A stretch of 64,000 nt of DNA from positions 434,001-498,000 of the forward strand of contig NZ_SGWV01000011.1 of assembly GCF_004216565.1 (NCBI RefSeq), in the 5' to 3' direction. Origin of the DNA: Sphaerotilus mobilis (lineage in GTDB: Bacteria; Pseudomonadota; Gammaproteobacteria; Burkholderiales; Burkholderiaceae_C). Position 1 is the stretch's first letter. Each line of letters begins with the position of its first letter. Made by a program: the position numbers and the translations under genes. The notes beneath the pieces are model-generated. The model made no database searches. It saw only the letters and a list, made by a program, of their open reading frames with translations, and had not been told where the DNA came from. Below are positions 8,070 to 17,779 of this stretch, piece after piece.

Positions 8070-9866
8070 GTGAAACGCACCAACCTCCGACTGTCGACGC
8101 GACTGTTCCTTGCCTTCGGCACGATCGTGCTGATGTCGATCGTGGCCAGCGCCCTGGCGCTCTTCCAACTGCGGGCGATCCAGGCCAACCTCGACGACAT
8201 CGTCAAGGACAACAACGTCAAGCTGTCGCTGAACGCCCAGATGACCGAAGCGGTCGGCGTGGTCGACCGTGGCATGCGTTCGATGATGTTGCTCTACGAC
8301 CCGTTCAAGCGCGGTCTGGAACGCCAGAAGATCCACGCCGCCCGGGCGCGCTATGACCAGGCCCACGACGCGCTGGCGGCCATGCCGGCGTCCGCGGAAG
8401 GCGTGGCCAAGCGCCAGGCGATCGACGATGCCCGCGCCGTCGCCCGCCCGCTCAACGACAAGATCATCGACCTGGCCATCAAGGCGGATGTGGGCGAGGC
8501 CATCAACCTGCTGCTCAACGAGGGTGGCAAGTCGACCCAGCGCTGGCAGGAGGCGATTTCCGAGAACCTCGCTTTCCAGGAAGCGCGCAACCAGGAGCAA
8601 TACGCCGAGGCGCTCGCCGCCTATGCCTTCGCCCGCAACCTGCTGATCGGCGCCGCGCTGGTGTCGCTGCTGACGGCCGGCGTGCTGGCCACGCTGGTGG
8701 TGCGCGGTGTCGTCGACGAACTGGGCGCCGAGCCGGCCGAGGTGGCCGATGCGCTGCATGCCGTGGCCAACTCGGACCTCAGCCGCAGCATCCGCGTCCG
8801 TGCGGGCGACCAGCACAGCGTGATGGCCGGTCTGGCGCGCATGCAGGCCTCGCTCAGCGGCGTCGTCGCCACCGTGCGGGGCAATGCCGAAAGCGTGGCC
8901 ACCGCCAGCTCGCAGATCGCCCAGGGCAATGCCGACCTGAGCCAGCGCACCGAGCAACAGGCCAGCGCGCTGCAGCAGACCGCAGCCACCATGGAAGAAC
9001 TTGGCACGACGGTGCGCAGCAACGCCGACAACGCCCGTCAGGCCAACCAGCTGGCGCAGGGCGCTTCCGATGTCGCCGGCCGGGGCGGCGAGGTGGTCGG
9101 TCGGGTGGTCGACACGATGAAGTCGATCAACGACAGCTCCAAGAAGATCGCCGACATCATCTCGGTCATCGACGGCATCGCCTTCCAGACCAACATCCTG
9201 GCGCTCAATGCGGCGGTGGAAGCCGCCCGCGCGGGCGAGCAGGGCCGTGGCTTTGCCGTCGTGGCCGCCGAGGTCCGCACGCTGGCTCAGCGCAGCGCCG
9301 GTGCGGCGCGCGAGATCAAGTCGCTGATCACCGCCAGCGTCGAACAGGTCGAGCAGGGCACCTCACTGGTCGACCAGGCCGGTCAGACCATGGACGAGAT
9401 CGTCGGCGCGATCCGCCGCGTCACCGACATCGTGGCCGAGATCAGCGCTGCCTCCAGCGAGCAGAGCAGCGGTGTCAGCCAGGTTGGCCAGGCCGTCACG
9501 CAGATGGACCAGGTCACGCAGCAGAACGCCGCGCTGGTCGAGGAAAGCGCGGCAGCGGCCGAGAGCCTGAAGTCCCAGGCCCAGGCGCTGGTGCAGACGG
9601 TGTCGGTGTTCCAGCTCGGCGGCCATGGCGCAGGGGCGGAACATGTGACCGCGTCGGCACACGCGTCAGCACCTGCGTCGGCAGCCGCGAAGGCCCATGC
9701 GACGCCGGTCTTGCGGCCGGCCGTCAAGTCACCCGCCAGATCACCCGCGCCCGCCAAGGCTGCGGCAGCGCGCAAGGCCCCGGCGGTCGAGTCGACCCCG
9801 CCAGCGCCAGCGCCGGCCGCGGCCACCGCATCGGCCGGTGTCGACGACAGCTGGGAAACCTTCTGA
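8070..9866 (+). CDS. methyl-accepting chemotaxis protein
   Basis: 598 residues. A transmembrane helix (about 12-33), a periplasmic four-helix-bundle ligand domain, a second helix (about 190-212), a HAMP-like linker, and the long coiled-coil signalling domain with the conserved tip [18 protein letters not shown] (near residue 371). After an Ala/Pro-rich spacer it ends in SWETF, very close to the NWETF pentapeptide that tethers CheR/CheB in enteric receptors. This suggests adaptation by tethered methylation. The start is GTG at 8070, the only start codon just before the first helix; no strong ribosome site is visible. The ligand is unknown. Confidence 0.95.
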   Translation: MKRTNLRLSTRLFLAFGTIVLMSIVASALALFQLRAIQANLDDIVKDNNVKLSLNAQMTEAVGVVDRGMRSMMLLYDPFKRGLERQKIHAARARYDQAHDALAAMPASAEGVAKRQAIDDARAVARPLNDKIIDLAIKADVGEAINLLLNEGGKSTQRWQEAISENLAFQEARNQEQYAEALAAYAFARNLLIGAALVSLLTAGVLATLVVRGVVDELGAEPAEVADALHAVANSDLSRSIRVRAGDQHSVMAGLARMQASLSGVVATVRGNAESVATASSQIAQGNADLSQRTEQQASALQQTAATMEELGTTVRSNADNARQANQLAQGASDVAGRGGEVVGRVVDTMKSINDSSKKIADIISVIDGIAFQTNILALNAAVEAARAGEQGRGFAVVAAEVRTLAQRSAGAAREIKSLITASVEQVEQGTSLVDQAGQTMDEIVGAIRRVTDIVAEISAASSEQSSGVSQVGQAVTQMDQVTQQNAALVEESAAAAESLKSQAQALVQTVSVFQLGGHGAGAEHVTASAHASAPASAAAKAHATPVLRPAVKSPARSPAPAKAAAARKAPAVESTPPAPAPAAATASAGVDDSWETF

Positions 9867-9950
9867 CGGCGTTGAGCTGCTGAGGCGATGCGGTCGTTGC
9901 GGTGACGACGACAAGGACGGCGTTGTCGTGTTGCTCGCCGGGGTCGTCGC

Positions 9951-10580
9951 TCAGGCCGGACCGGCCGGTGCGGTGATCGAGCCGTCGATCTGACCCCGTT
10001 CCAGCGCATGGCGACGTGTGTCGGCATCGACCGCCGCGCGGATGCGCTCGATCAGCGGATGCCCGCGGGTGACCTTGGCACCGTAGACCAGGTTGAAGGC
10101 GTAGTCGAACGAGGCCGGATTGGCGCCCTGGTTGTGCTGCAGGATGGTCTCGAGCTTGTCCAGCGCCTTGACCACCCGGGCCTCGGGCGTGCGGGCGTGT
10201 TCATAGTCTTCCCAAAGCGCCAGGTAGCGCTCGCGCACGTCCTCGGGCAGCGGCGCCATCAGCGTCAGCAGGTCAGCCCGCTCGCGCGCGGACTTGTCGG
10301 GCACCTGCGCTTGCTCGACCGCCGGGATGTCGCCGGAGATCGCCTCGCCCAGGTCGTGGATCACACACAGCTGCAGCACCCGCGCCAGGTCCAGCGGCGG
10401 CTCGCCTTCGGCATGCAGATGGGGCGCGAACACCATCGCCATCAGGCACAGGCGCCAGGTGTGCTCGGCCGTGCTCTCGTGCCGCCCGGTGGAGGTGTGC
10501 GCGCTGCGCAGCACGCTCTTGAGGCGCTCGGCCTCGCGGATGAAGGCCAGGCAGCCTTGCAGATCGGTGTCGTTCATCAT
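9951..10580 (-). CDS. HD domain phosphohydrolase (YfbR/HDDC2-like)
   Basis: 209 residues. HD-family metal site: H...STAEHTWRL early, then the HD pair in CVIHDLGEAISGDI, and a distal Asp (VKALDKLE). This layout matches small HD hydrolases acting on nucleoside 5-prime-monophosphates. Two ATGs are adjacent (10580 and 10577); either may be used. The gene starts 25 bp after the serine dehydratase stop codon and probably shares its transcript. Confidence 0.85.
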   Translation of the reverse strand: MMNDTDLQGCLAFIREAERLKSVLRSAHTSTGRHESTAEHTWRLCLMAMVFAPHLHAEGEPPLDLARVLQLCVIHDLGEAISGDIPAVEQAQVPDKSARERADLLTLMAPLPEDVRERYLALWEDYEHARTPEARVVKALDKLETILQHNQGANPASFDYAFNLVYGAKVTRGHPLIERIRAAVDADTRRHALERGQIDGSITAPAGPA

Positions 10581-10605
10581 CTCGTGCGGTTCTGGCGTGG
10601 GCGGT

Positions 10606-12006
10606 TCAGCATTCGACGATGTTGACCGCGAGCCCGCCACGGGCGGTTTCCTTGTACTTGCTCATCATGTCTGCGCCGGTTTCGCGCATGGTCTTGATGA
10701 CCTTGTCGAGGCTGACGTGGTGGGTGCCATCGCCGCGCAGCGCCATGCGCGCGGCATTGATCGCCTGCACCGAGGCGATCGCGTTGCGCTCGATGCAAGG
10801 GATCTGCACCAGCCCGCCGACCGGGTCGCAGGTCAGGCCGAGGTGGTGCTCCATGCCGATCTCGGCGGCGTTTTCGACCTGCTCGGGCGTGCCGCCCATC
10901 ACCGCGCACAAGGCGGCTGCGGCCATCGAGCAGGCCACGCCGACCTCCCCCTGACAGCCGACCTCGGCGCCGCTGATGCTGGCGTTTTCCTTGTAGAGGA
11001 TGCCGATCGCGGCGGCGGTCAGCAGGAAGTCGATCACGCTGGCGTCACTGGCGCCGTGCGTGCCCGGCATGAAGCGCACGTGGTAGTGCAGGACGGCCGG
11101 CACGATGCCGGCCGCGCCGTTCGTCGGCGCGGTCACGACCCGGCCGCCCGCAGCGTTTTCCTCGTTGACCGCCAGCGCGTAGAGGTTGACCCAGTCCAGC
11201 ACCTGCAGCGGGTCACGCAGGGCGGCTTCCGGGTGGGCCAGCAGCTTGCGGTGCCATTCGGCGGCACGGCGTCTGACCTTGAAGCCGCCGGGCAGCACGC
11301 CTTCGGTGGCGCAGCCGCGCTGCACGCAGGCCTGCATGACCTGCCAGATCTGCAGCAGGCCGGCGTCGATCGCGGCGTCATCGCGCCAGTGGCGCTCGTT
11401 GCGGCGCATCAGTGCGGCGATCGACAGGCCGTGGGTGCGGCACTGCGCCAGCAACTCGGCGCCGCTGTGGAAGGGCAGTGGCAGCACGGTGGTGTCGGGT
11501 GCGATGGTGGCGTGGCGTTCGCCATCGGCCGCCAGCGTGTCGCTGACCACAAAGCCACCCCCGACCGAGTAGTAGACGCGGCTGGCCAGCGCCGAGCCCT
11601 GGGCGTCCCACGCGCTCAGGCGCATGCCGTTGGTGTGCAGCGGCAGCTGCTCGCGGCGCAGGAACAGCAGGTCGGCGGCCTCGTCGAAGGCGATGGTGTG
11701 GCCGCCCGCCAGGCTCAACTGGCCGGCGCTGCGGACCTGGGCCAGCCGGGCCGGGATGGTGTCGATCTCGACCTGCTCGGGCCGCTCGCCCATCAGGCCC
11801 AGCAGGACGGCCTTGTCGCTGCCGTGGCCCTTGCCGGTGGCACCCAGCGAGCCGTAGAGCCGGCACTCGATGCGGGCGACCGCCACCAGCAGGCCGTCGG
11901 CGGCAAGCCGCTCGACGAACATCCGCGCGGCCCGCATCGGCCCGACGGTGTGGGAGCTGCTCGGCCCGATGCCGATCTTGAAGAGGTCGAAGACGCTGAT
12001 GGCCAT
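10606..12006 (-). CDS. sdaA: L-serine dehydratase (L-serine ammonia-lyase)
   Basis: 466 residues, the full length of the single-chain iron-sulfur enzyme that converts L-serine to pyruvate and ammonia. It begins [23 protein letters not shown], the family N-terminal signature; the beta domain is followed by the alpha domain. Cluster cysteines are present ([14 protein letters not shown] and a cysteine as the final residue, NIVEC). The open frame continues upstream without conserved sequence, so the ATG at 12006 is chosen. It is divergent from the glutathione transferase gene, and the HD hydrolase follows on the same strand. Confidence 0.96.
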   Translation of the reverse strand: MAISVFDLFKIGIGPSSSHTVGPMRAARMFVERLAADGLLVAVARIECRLYGSLGATGKGHGSDKAVLLGLMGERPEQVEIDTIPARLAQVRSAGQLSLAGGHTIAFDEAADLLFLRREQLPLHTNGMRLSAWDAQGSALASRVYYSVGGGFVVSDTLAADGERHATIAPDTTVLPLPFHSGAELLAQCRTHGLSIAALMRRNERHWRDDAAIDAGLLQIWQVMQACVQRGCATEGVLPGGFKVRRRAAEWHRKLLAHPEAALRDPLQVLDWVNLYALAVNEENAAGGRVVTAPTNGAAGIVPAVLHYHVRFMPGTHGASDASVIDFLLTAAAIGILYKENASISGAEVGCQGEVGVACSMAAAALCAVMGGTPEQVENAAEIGMEHHLGLTCDPVGGLVQIPCIERNAIASVQAINAARMALRGDGTHHVSLDKVIKTMRETGADMMSKYKETARGGLAVNIVEC

Positions 12007-12213
12007 GGTCCGATGATCGCTGGGGTGGGCCCGCCTTGCTGGCATGTCGGCAGGGCGCCTGCGTTGCAGCCGTTTGAACGCTGCGGCAAAGGTCGCAGCG
12101 CTGACGCCGGCCTGCGGAACGTGTAGCGTGTGCACCCGTCGCACGCGACCGAGCCTTCTGCGGTCCGGTCCGTGCGTCGTCGTTGTCGTCAAGAACCCCT
12201 CAGGAGATCCTGC

Positions 12214-12822
12214 ATGAAGCTCTATTACAGCCCCGGTGCCTGCTCGCTGTCGCCCCACATCGCCCTGCACGAAGCCGGCCTGTCCTTCGAGGCCGTGCTG
12301 GCCAGCACCAAGACCAAGAAGCTCGCCGATGGCAGCGACTTCCTGGCGATCAACCCCAAGGGTCAGGTGCCCGTGCTGGAACTCGACAACGGCGCGCGAC
12401 TGACCGAAGGCCCGGCCATCGTCCAGTACATCGCCGACCTGGCCCCGGCCGCCCAGCTGGCCCCGGCGGCCGGCACCTTCGAGCGCTACCAGCTGATGGA
12501 GTGGCTGAACTTCATCACCAGCGAACTGCACAAGGGTTTTTCGCCGCTGTTCACGCCGGGCACGCCCGACGAGTTCAAGACCATGGCGCGTGCGCGCCTG
12601 TCCGATCGCCTCGCCTGGGTCGACCAGCAGCTGGCCGGCCGTGACTACCTCATGGCCTCGGGCTACAGCGTGGCCGACATCTACCTGTTCGTGGTGTCGG
12701 GCTGGGGCCAGTACGTCGGCGTCGACATCTCGGGTCTGGCCAACCTTGGCGCGCTGCGTGCGCGCATGGCCGCCCGGCCGGCGGTGCAGGCGGCCCTCAA
12801 GGCCGAAGGCCTGCTGAAGTAA
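12214..12822 (+). CDS. glutathione S-transferase, beta class
   Basis: 202 residues. Thioredoxin-fold N-domain starting [18 protein letters not shown], with Cys10 in the position typical of bacterial beta-class enzymes. The glutathione-binding cis-Pro and Glu/Gly signature ([25 protein letters not shown]) is followed by a helical C-domain. An AGGAGA ribosome site lies just before the ATG. The enzyme conjugates or reduces substrates with glutathione in the cytoplasm. The physiological substrate is unknown. Confidence 0.95.
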   Translation: MKLYYSPGACSLSPHIALHEAGLSFEAVLASTKTKKLADGSDFLAINPKGQVPVLELDNGARLTEGPAIVQYIADLAPAAQLAPAAGTFERYQLMEWLNFITSELHKGFSPLFTPGTPDEFKTMARARLSDRLAWVDQQLAGRDYLMASGYSVADIYLFVVSGWGQYVGVDISGLANLGALRARMAARPAVQAALKAEGLLK

Positions 12823-12837
12823 GCCGATGCCGCCCGT

Positions 12838-13785
12838 TCAGGCCGCCGCCAGTGCGGTGGCCGGACGGGTGGCCCGCTGGCGCAGTTCCTCCGACCAGTC
12901 GATGATCTCCAGCCGGCCGTCGGCGTGTTCGACCAGCGCCGTCAGGCTCTCGACCCAGTCGCCGTCGTTGGCGTAGACCACGCCGTCGATCTCGCGCAGC
13001 TCGGCATGGTGGATGTGGCCGCAGATCACGCCGTCGACACCGCGCCTGCGGGCCTCGCGGGCGACCGCGGTCTCGAAGTCGCCGATGAAGCTCACCGCGC
13101 GCTTGACCTTGAGCTTGAGGTAGCGCGACAGCGACCAGTAGGGCAGCCCCATGCGCGCCCGCAGCGAGTTGAGGTGGCGGTTGAGCTTGAGGGCGGCCTC
13201 GTAGAGCCGATCGCCGACCAGCGCCAGCCAGCGCGCGCACTGCACCACGCCGTCGAACAGGTCACCGTGCGTGACCCAGAACTGGCGGCCGTCGGCGGTG
13301 CGGTGGATGCAGTCCTCGACCACCTCGATGCCACCGAAGTGATGACCGATGTAGCGCCGCGCGAACTCGTCGTGGTTGCCCGGCACGAAGATCACCTGTG
13401 AGCCCTTGCGGACCCGCCGCAGCAGCTTCTGCACCACGTCGTTGTGGGCCTGCGGCCAGTACCAGCGCCGCCGCAGCTGCCAGCCGTCGACGATGTCGCC
13501 GACCAGGTAGAGCCGCTCGCACTGCACGCACCGCAGGAAGTCCAGCAGCGCATCGGCCTGGCAGCCGGGCGTGCCCAGGTGAACGTCCGAGATGAAGACG
13601 CTGCGCACCTTCAGGCGGCGTGCGCGCTCGGGCAGTCCGTCCGACCCGTCCGTGCCGTCGTGGCCGGCGGGTTCATCCGGGGGCAGGAAACCGCCCCAGC
13701 CTGCCGGATGACCTGCGGGCAGGGTGCCCCCGGTCAGGGCCGTGGGCAGTGACGTGCGCATCAGGGGGGTGTGGGTCGGCGTCAT
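12838..13785 (-). CDS. UDP-2,3-diacylglucosamine diphosphatase-like metallophosphoesterase
   Basis: 315 residues from ATG 13785, which has GAGG nine bases upstream; ATGs at 13794 and 13761 are alternatives. The calcineurin-type phosphoesterase motifs are all present: ISDVHLG (Asp67, His69), GDIVDGW, GNHDEF, a THGD histidine, and GHIHHAE. The family includes the LpxH-type lipid A enzymes that cleave UDP-diacylglucosamine and relatives of uncertain role. The first 55 residues are a low-complexity Gly/Pro-rich extension. It is divergent from the CorA-type transporter gene. Confidence 0.87.
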   Translation of the reverse strand: MTPTHTPLMRTSLPTALTGGTLPAGHPAGWGGFLPPDEPAGHDGTDGSDGLPERARRLKVRSVFISDVHLGTPGCQADALLDFLRCVQCERLYLVGDIVDGWQLRRRWYWPQAHNDVVQKLLRRVRKGSQVIFVPGNHDEFARRYIGHHFGGIEVVEDCIHRTADGRQFWVTHGDLFDGVVQCARWLALVGDRLYEAALKLNRHLNSLRARMGLPYWSLSRYLKLKVKRAVSFIGDFETAVAREARRRGVDGVICGHIHHAELREIDGVVYANDGDWVESLTALVEHADGRLEIIDWSEELRQRATRPATALAAA

Positions 13786-13901
13786 GCGGGACATCCTCGG
13801 CCGCGCGCGTGACGCCGGCTTGATGTCGCGGTGACGGTTTGATGACGTGGCAGGGGGGCGACGCTGTGCCCGCAAGACCGGCCAGCACGACAATCCCGGC
13901 C

Positions 13902-14978
13902 ATGCTGCCCCTGCCCGAAGCCTCCGGCCTGAACCCCGCCGCCGACGATGCCGGCCTGATCTGCGCTTACCGCTTCCAACCCGGTCCGGCCGATGACGAG
14001 GACTGGCAGGGTGCGGCCGGCGTGCCCATCGACGCCCGCGAGGCGGCGCACTGGCTGAGCGCGACCGCAACGCTCGATGACGACGCGCCGTCGCCCGGTC
14101 TGCTCTGGCTGCACTTCAACTTCGCCCACAACCAGGCCCAGCCCTGGCTCGTGGCACATGCCGGTCTGCCCGATGCCTTCTACGACAGCCTGCGTGGCGG
14201 CCTGAACTCGACCCGCCTTGAACGTGTCGACGATGTGCTGCTGGCGGTCGTCAACGACCTGCAGTTCGACTTCGGCTTCGAGCCCTCGGACACCGCCACG
14301 CTGCTGATCTGCCTGGAACGCCGGCTGATCGTCACCGGCCGGCGCAAGCCGCTGCGCTCGATCGATCAGCTGCGCCGCGCCGTGCGGGGCGGCGAGCCGG
14401 TGCGATCCAGCCCCGACCTGCTGGCCCAGTTGCTGCGCCATCAGGCCGACATGCTGGTCGATCTGGTGCGCCAGATCACCGCCCGGGTCGACGACATCGA
14501 GGACCGCTTCCTGGCCGGCCGGCTTGACCACAAGCGCGCCCGTCTTGGCGCGCTGCGGCGCCTGCTGGTGCGGCTGCAACGCCTGCTGCTGCCCGAACCG
14601 GCGGCGCTGTTCCGCCTGCTGCAGCACCCGCCGACCTGGATGGACGGGCGCGACACGCAGGACCTGCGCGACGCCACCGAGGAGTTCTCGGTCGTGCTGC
14701 GCGACATGGTGGCGCTGCAAGAACGCGTCAAGCTGCTGCAGGAAGAGGTCGCCGCGCGCATCAGCGAGGAAACCAGCCGCAGCCTGTTCGTGCTGACCAT
14801 CGTGACCGTGCTGGCACTGCCCATCAACATCATCGCCGGCCTGCTGGGCATGAACGTCGGGGGCATCCCGCTGGCCGGCAACGACCACGGCTTCTGGGTC
14901 ATCGTCGGCCTGATCCTCGGCCTGACCGTGCTGGCCGGCCTCATCACCGTCATCCGGCGTCGCGACGACGACCGTTGA
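13902..14978 (+). CDS. CorA/ZntB family divalent metal ion transporter
   Basis: 358 residues with the CorA superfamily layout: a large cytoplasmic N-domain, a long stalk helix (TARVDDIEDRFLAG and onward), and two C-terminal membrane helices. The pore signature GMN is at residues 316-318 (LLGMNVGGIP). A zinc-transporter-like WLHFNF segment in the N-domain favours the ZntB branch over magnesium CorA, though ion choice is uncertain. The start could also be ATG at 13842; 13902 is chosen because it begins family-like sequence. Confidence 0.9.
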   Translation: MLPLPEASGLNPAADDAGLICAYRFQPGPADDEDWQGAAGVPIDAREAAHWLSATATLDDDAPSPGLLWLHFNFAHNQAQPWLVAHAGLPDAFYDSLRGGLNSTRLERVDDVLLAVVNDLQFDFGFEPSDTATLLICLERRLIVTGRRKPLRSIDQLRRAVRGGEPVRSSPDLLAQLLRHQADMLVDLVRQITARVDDIEDRFLAGRLDHKRARLGALRRLLVRLQRLLLPEPAALFRLLQHPPTWMDGRDTQDLRDATEEFSVVLRDMVALQERVKLLQEEVAARISEETSRSLFVLTIVTVLALPINIIAGLLGMNVGGIPLAGNDHGFWVIVGLILGLTVLAGLITVIRRRDDDR

Positions 14979-15005
14979 CGGGGTCTCCATCGAACGGAAT
15001 ATACT
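14975..15005 (+). promoter_or_regulatory. possible sigma70 promoter for the RHH-like gene
   Basis: TTGACG (14975-14980) overlaps the stop codon of the transporter gene. TATACT (15000-15005) lies 19 bp further on and is the first unit of the iterated 9-bp element. The spacing is slightly long but both hexamers are good matches. Confidence 0.45.
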
Positions 15006-15028
15006 GTTTATACGGTTTATACCGTTCC
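14992..15028 (+). promoter_or_regulatory. iterated 9-bp element inside an inverted repeat, possible operator
   Basis: Three 9-bp units in a row (GAATATACT at 14997, GTTTATACG at 15006, GTTTATACC at 15015) are enclosed by a perfect 6-bp inverted repeat, GAACGG (14992-14997) and CCGTTC (15022-15027). The element covers the likely -10 region and ends 13 bp before the ATG of the ribbon-helix-helix-like gene. Repeated short direct sites are what ribbon-helix-helix autorepressors usually bind. Confidence 0.6.
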
Positions 15029-15040
15029 TTGGAGATCGAC

Positions 15041-15652
15041 ATGAGCAACACCCCCGCCGCAGCCCCGGACGCCAAGATCGCCCTGGTGCGCGACAGCTAC
15101 ACCATGCCCGAGCAGGAATACGCCCAGCTCGACGCGCTCAAGCGCCGCGCGCTGGCGCTGGGCCATCCGGTCAAGAAGAGCGAGCTGCTGCGAGCCGGCG
15201 TCGCCGCGCTTGTGGCCATGGCCGACGACGTGCTGCTGGCCGCCGTGCAGGCCGTGCCGCCGCTGAAGACCGGTCGGCCCAAGGGCAGCAAGGCCGAGGT
15301 TGACGCACCGGTCGCCGAGGTCGCCAAGCCGGCCAAGGCGCCGAAGGTCGCGAAAGTGGACAAGGTCTTGAAGGCCGAGAAAGTCGAGAAGGTCGCCAAG
15401 CCCGAGAAGGCGGTGAAGGCTGTGAAGGCCGAATCAGCCGAAAAGCCCGCCAAGTCCGCCAAGCCGGTCAAGGCCAAGGTGGCCGCCGAGGTCAAGGCCG
15501 AGGTGAAGGCCGAGTTGAAGCCCGAGGTCAAGGCCGAGGCAGTGGTGCCCCAGGCCGTGGTCCGGGTCGGCAAGAAGGCCGCCGGCCAAGTCGTCAAGCA
15601 GGCGGTGCCGGCCAAGCCGGCCGCGCGTCGTGTGGCGGCCCCGAAGGCCTGA
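15041..15652 (+). CDS. ribbon-helix-helix-like protein with Lys/Ala/Glu-rich tail
   Basis: 203 residues. Residues 15-75 are a compact domain (RDSYTMPEQEYAQLDALKRRA, KKSELLRAGVAAL) whose strand-helix-helix pattern resembles ribbon-helix-helix DNA-binding proteins; similar N-terminal domains occur as hypothetical proteins in Burkholderiales. A GRPKGSK AT-hook-like motif follows. The rest is a low-complexity KVAKPEKAVKAVKA-type tail, like histone H1 or HupB tails, which would bind DNA nonspecifically. A GGAGATCGAC ribosome site precedes the ATG. A nucleoid-associated or regulatory role is inferred only. The 3-prime end overlaps the convergent alpha/beta hydrolase gene by 59 bp. Confidence 0.8.
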   Translation: MSNTPAAAPDAKIALVRDSYTMPEQEYAQLDALKRRALALGHPVKKSELLRAGVAALVAMADDVLLAAVQAVPPLKTGRPKGSKAEVDAPVAEVAKPAKAPKVAKVDKVLKAEKVEKVAKPEKAVKAVKAESAEKPAKSAKPVKAKVAAEVKAEVKAELKPEVKAEAVVPQAVVRVGKKAAGQVVKQAVPAKPAARRVAAPKA

Positions 15653-16460
15653 TCGACGCCAGCAGCGCCTCGATCAACCAGGCCGGGTCGTCCAGCGCCA
15701 GGTCGTGGCCAGCGTCCGGGTGACGCAGCAGCGGCGCTCCGGCCGCATCGGCCAGGCGCCGCGAACTGCGTGGGTCGACCAGCGCGTCGGCCGCGCTGCA
15801 GATCACCTGCAGCGGCACACGCGAGGCGCTCAAGTCTGCCGTCTCGCCCAGCCGAAAGCGTGCCGCCGCGATCAGCTGTCGCAGCACGTTGGCGCGGCTG
15901 ACGGGTTCCGCGCGGCGCAGCGTGATCCAGGCGTTGACCGCAGACGTGCGCAGCGCCGGTCGTTGGCTGGTCAGCGTGAAGAGTGCCTCTTCGCAAGCCC
16001 GGTCGCTCGCCGGCAGCGCCAGCAGTCGGATCAGCGTCGGCCAGGCCGATGGCCGCATGCGCCAGTGCAGCGGCGCCAGGCCGCCCAGGCTGCTGTTGAC
16101 CAGCACGATGCGGCTCAGCTCGTCAGGCCAGCGACGCGCCCAGGCCAGCGCCACCATGCCGCCCATCGACAACGCCAGCAGGTGCAGCGCCACATCGGCC
16201 AACGGCTGACCGGCGTCGTCGTGCAAGGTCGGCCTCAGTGCCTGCCACTGCTGGCGCAGGTCATCGGCCAGGGCCTCGACGCGGACGGGGCTGCGCTCGC
16301 GCCAGCGCCGGCCGTTGCCGGGCAGGTCCAGACAGACCACGCGGGCCTGCGGATGCACCGCGCGCCGCAACGCGGCCTGCCAGGTCATCGGCAGCTCGCC
16401 CCAGTGCGCCGCCGAGCGGCTCAGGCCACGCAGCAGCAGCCAGACGGGGACGGCGCTCAC
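15594..16460 (-). CDS. alpha/beta hydrolase
   Basis: 288 residues with an alpha/beta hydrolase fold. Nucleophile elbow LSMGG (Ser98), acid SAADALVD (Asp225) and His252 (DAGHDLAL). The start is a GTG that overlaps the stop codon of the upstream M14 peptidase by 4 bp, so the two are translationally coupled. The C-terminal end runs antisense through the tail of the convergent RHH-like gene. The substrate is not evident; an esterase or peptidase-like step acting with the M14 enzyme is possible. Confidence 0.87.
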   Translation of the reverse strand: MSAVPVWLLLRGLSRSAAHWGELPMTWQAALRRAVHPQARVVCLDLPGNGRRWRERSPVRVEALADDLRQQWQALRPTLHDDAGQPLADVALHLLALSMGGMVALAWARRWPDELSRIVLVNSSLGGLAPLHWRMRPSAWPTLIRLLALPASDRACEEALFTLTSQRPALRTSAVNAWITLRRAEPVSRANVLRQLIAAARFRLGETADLSASRVPLQVICSAADALVDPRSSRRLADAAGAPLLRHPDAGHDLALDDPAWLIEALLASIRPSGPPHDARPAWPAPPA

Positions 16461-17599
16461 CGGCCAGCGGCGTCAAACCAGCGTGTCCGCGCACGCTGCT
16501 GCAAGGCCGCACGTTCGGCCTCGCCGACGGGTATCCAGTGCTGCCAGCTCGCGGCCGCGCGGGTCATGAAGTCCAGGCCGACCAGGTGACGCCGCAACAC
16601 CCGTTCGCGGCGGTGTTCCAGCAGCGGGTTGAACAGGCCGTCACGGCGCAGCAGCTGGCGCGGGTTCTTGCGCACCCAGCGCCAGGAGCCCATCTCCAGC
16701 GTCAGCGGCAGGAAGACCCCGCCACCCGGACGTTGCACGGCGCGCTGCGCCAGGTGGTCCCACAGGTCGCCATGGGTCAGGTACTGGCGACTCTGCGGCT
16801 CGAAGTGGTAGCGGTGGTGCAGCAGGCTCTGGTCGAGGATGTCGCCCAGCGCCTGCAGCTCGGCCAGGTGCGGATAGGGCTGGCGGCTGCCGGCCCAGGG
16901 GAACCACAGCCGGTCGTCCAGGCCGAAGCCGGAATGACAGTCCAGTGACAGCACGAAGGGCCGGCCCAGCAGTTCCTGCTCGACCAGCGTGCACAGCGCG
17001 GCGCTCTCGACCGGCATCGGCGCGTCGGCCTTGCCGCGGTACCAGGGCAGGAAACTGCCAAGCCGGTGGCCGCCGACCAGCGGCGCGACCGGGTCGATCG
17101 CCTCGACCGGCGCGCTGCGCATCAGGTCGATGCCCTCGGGGTTGCAGCGGCTGCCCAGCCACAGGCCACCGGGATTGACGATGGGCATGAAGACCAGCCG
17201 CAGGCCTTCGAGCTGGCGCTGCAGGGCCTCGTCCCAGCGCAGCCGCATCAGCAGGCTGCGCAGGTGCGCCAGCACGACCTGGGCACCGATGCGTTCGAGC
17301 CCGTGCACGCCGCCGAAGAAGGCCACCGCCGGTGCGTCGGGCCGCTCGCAGCCCAGGCTGAGTGCCAGCAGCGGCAGGCGCTGAGTCCCGGCGGCCGGCA
17401 TGGACGGGTCATCGAAGCAGACCTCGCCCAGCGTGTGGGTGGTGAGCCGCTCGCCACCCAGCGCGATCAGGGCCTCCAGTTCACGCCATTCCGCCGGCGC
17501 TTGCGGCAGGCCGCCGCCACCGTCCGCCAACAAGGCCGGCCTTGGCCAGCCCCCGGGGGAGGTCCAGCGCTTCCAGGTCGAATGCCACGAACTTGTCAT
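16457..17599 (-). CDS. M14 family zinc carboxypeptidase-like protein
   Basis: 380 residues. Zinc ligands HGLE (His99, Glu102) and His222 (LDCHSGFG), and a catalytic glutamate at Glu302 (LTLEMGS), fit the M14 carboxypeptidase/succinylglutamate-desuccinylase-like fold. No signal peptide is seen, so it probably acts in the cytoplasm on a small amidated or peptidic substrate. It overlaps the following alpha/beta hydrolase by 4 bp. It is divergent from ppx with 180 bp between. Confidence 0.85.
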   Translation of the reverse strand: MTSSWHSTWKRWTSPGGWPRPALLADGGGGLPQAPAEWRELEALIALGGERLTTHTLGEVCFDDPSMPAAGTQRLPLLALSLGCERPDAPAVAFFGGVHGLERIGAQVVLAHLRSLLMRLRWDEALQRQLEGLRLVFMPIVNPGGLWLGSRCNPEGIDLMRSAPVEAIDPVAPLVGGHRLGSFLPWYRGKADAPMPVESAALCTLVEQELLGRPFVLSLDCHSGFGLDDRLWFPWAGSRQPYPHLAELQALGDILDQSLLHHRYHFEPQSRQYLTHGDLWDHLAQRAVQRPGGGVFLPLTLEMGSWRWVRKNPRQLLRRDGLFNPLLEHRRERVLRRHLVGLDFMTRAAASWQHWIPVGEAERAALQQRARTRWFDAAGR

Positions 17600-17779
17600 C
17601 GTTGCTCGCTACCGTCGGCCTTGGGCCGGATGGCTGTTGGCCTCGGGTCGTGAGACGATGCCATCGTCGCGGCCGAAGGGCCTGTCAAAAACCGTATGCA
17701 TCGTATTCCATGAAGCGATCGATAGCCATCGCGGTCCGCGTGACCGATGTCGCCGCCCGCCACCGTGCCGAGGTGGCCC

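Noticed and set aside
17690-17715. CTGTCAA-like half Pho box before ppx
   Set aside because: Only one convincing half-site is present and no second repeat at 11 bp.
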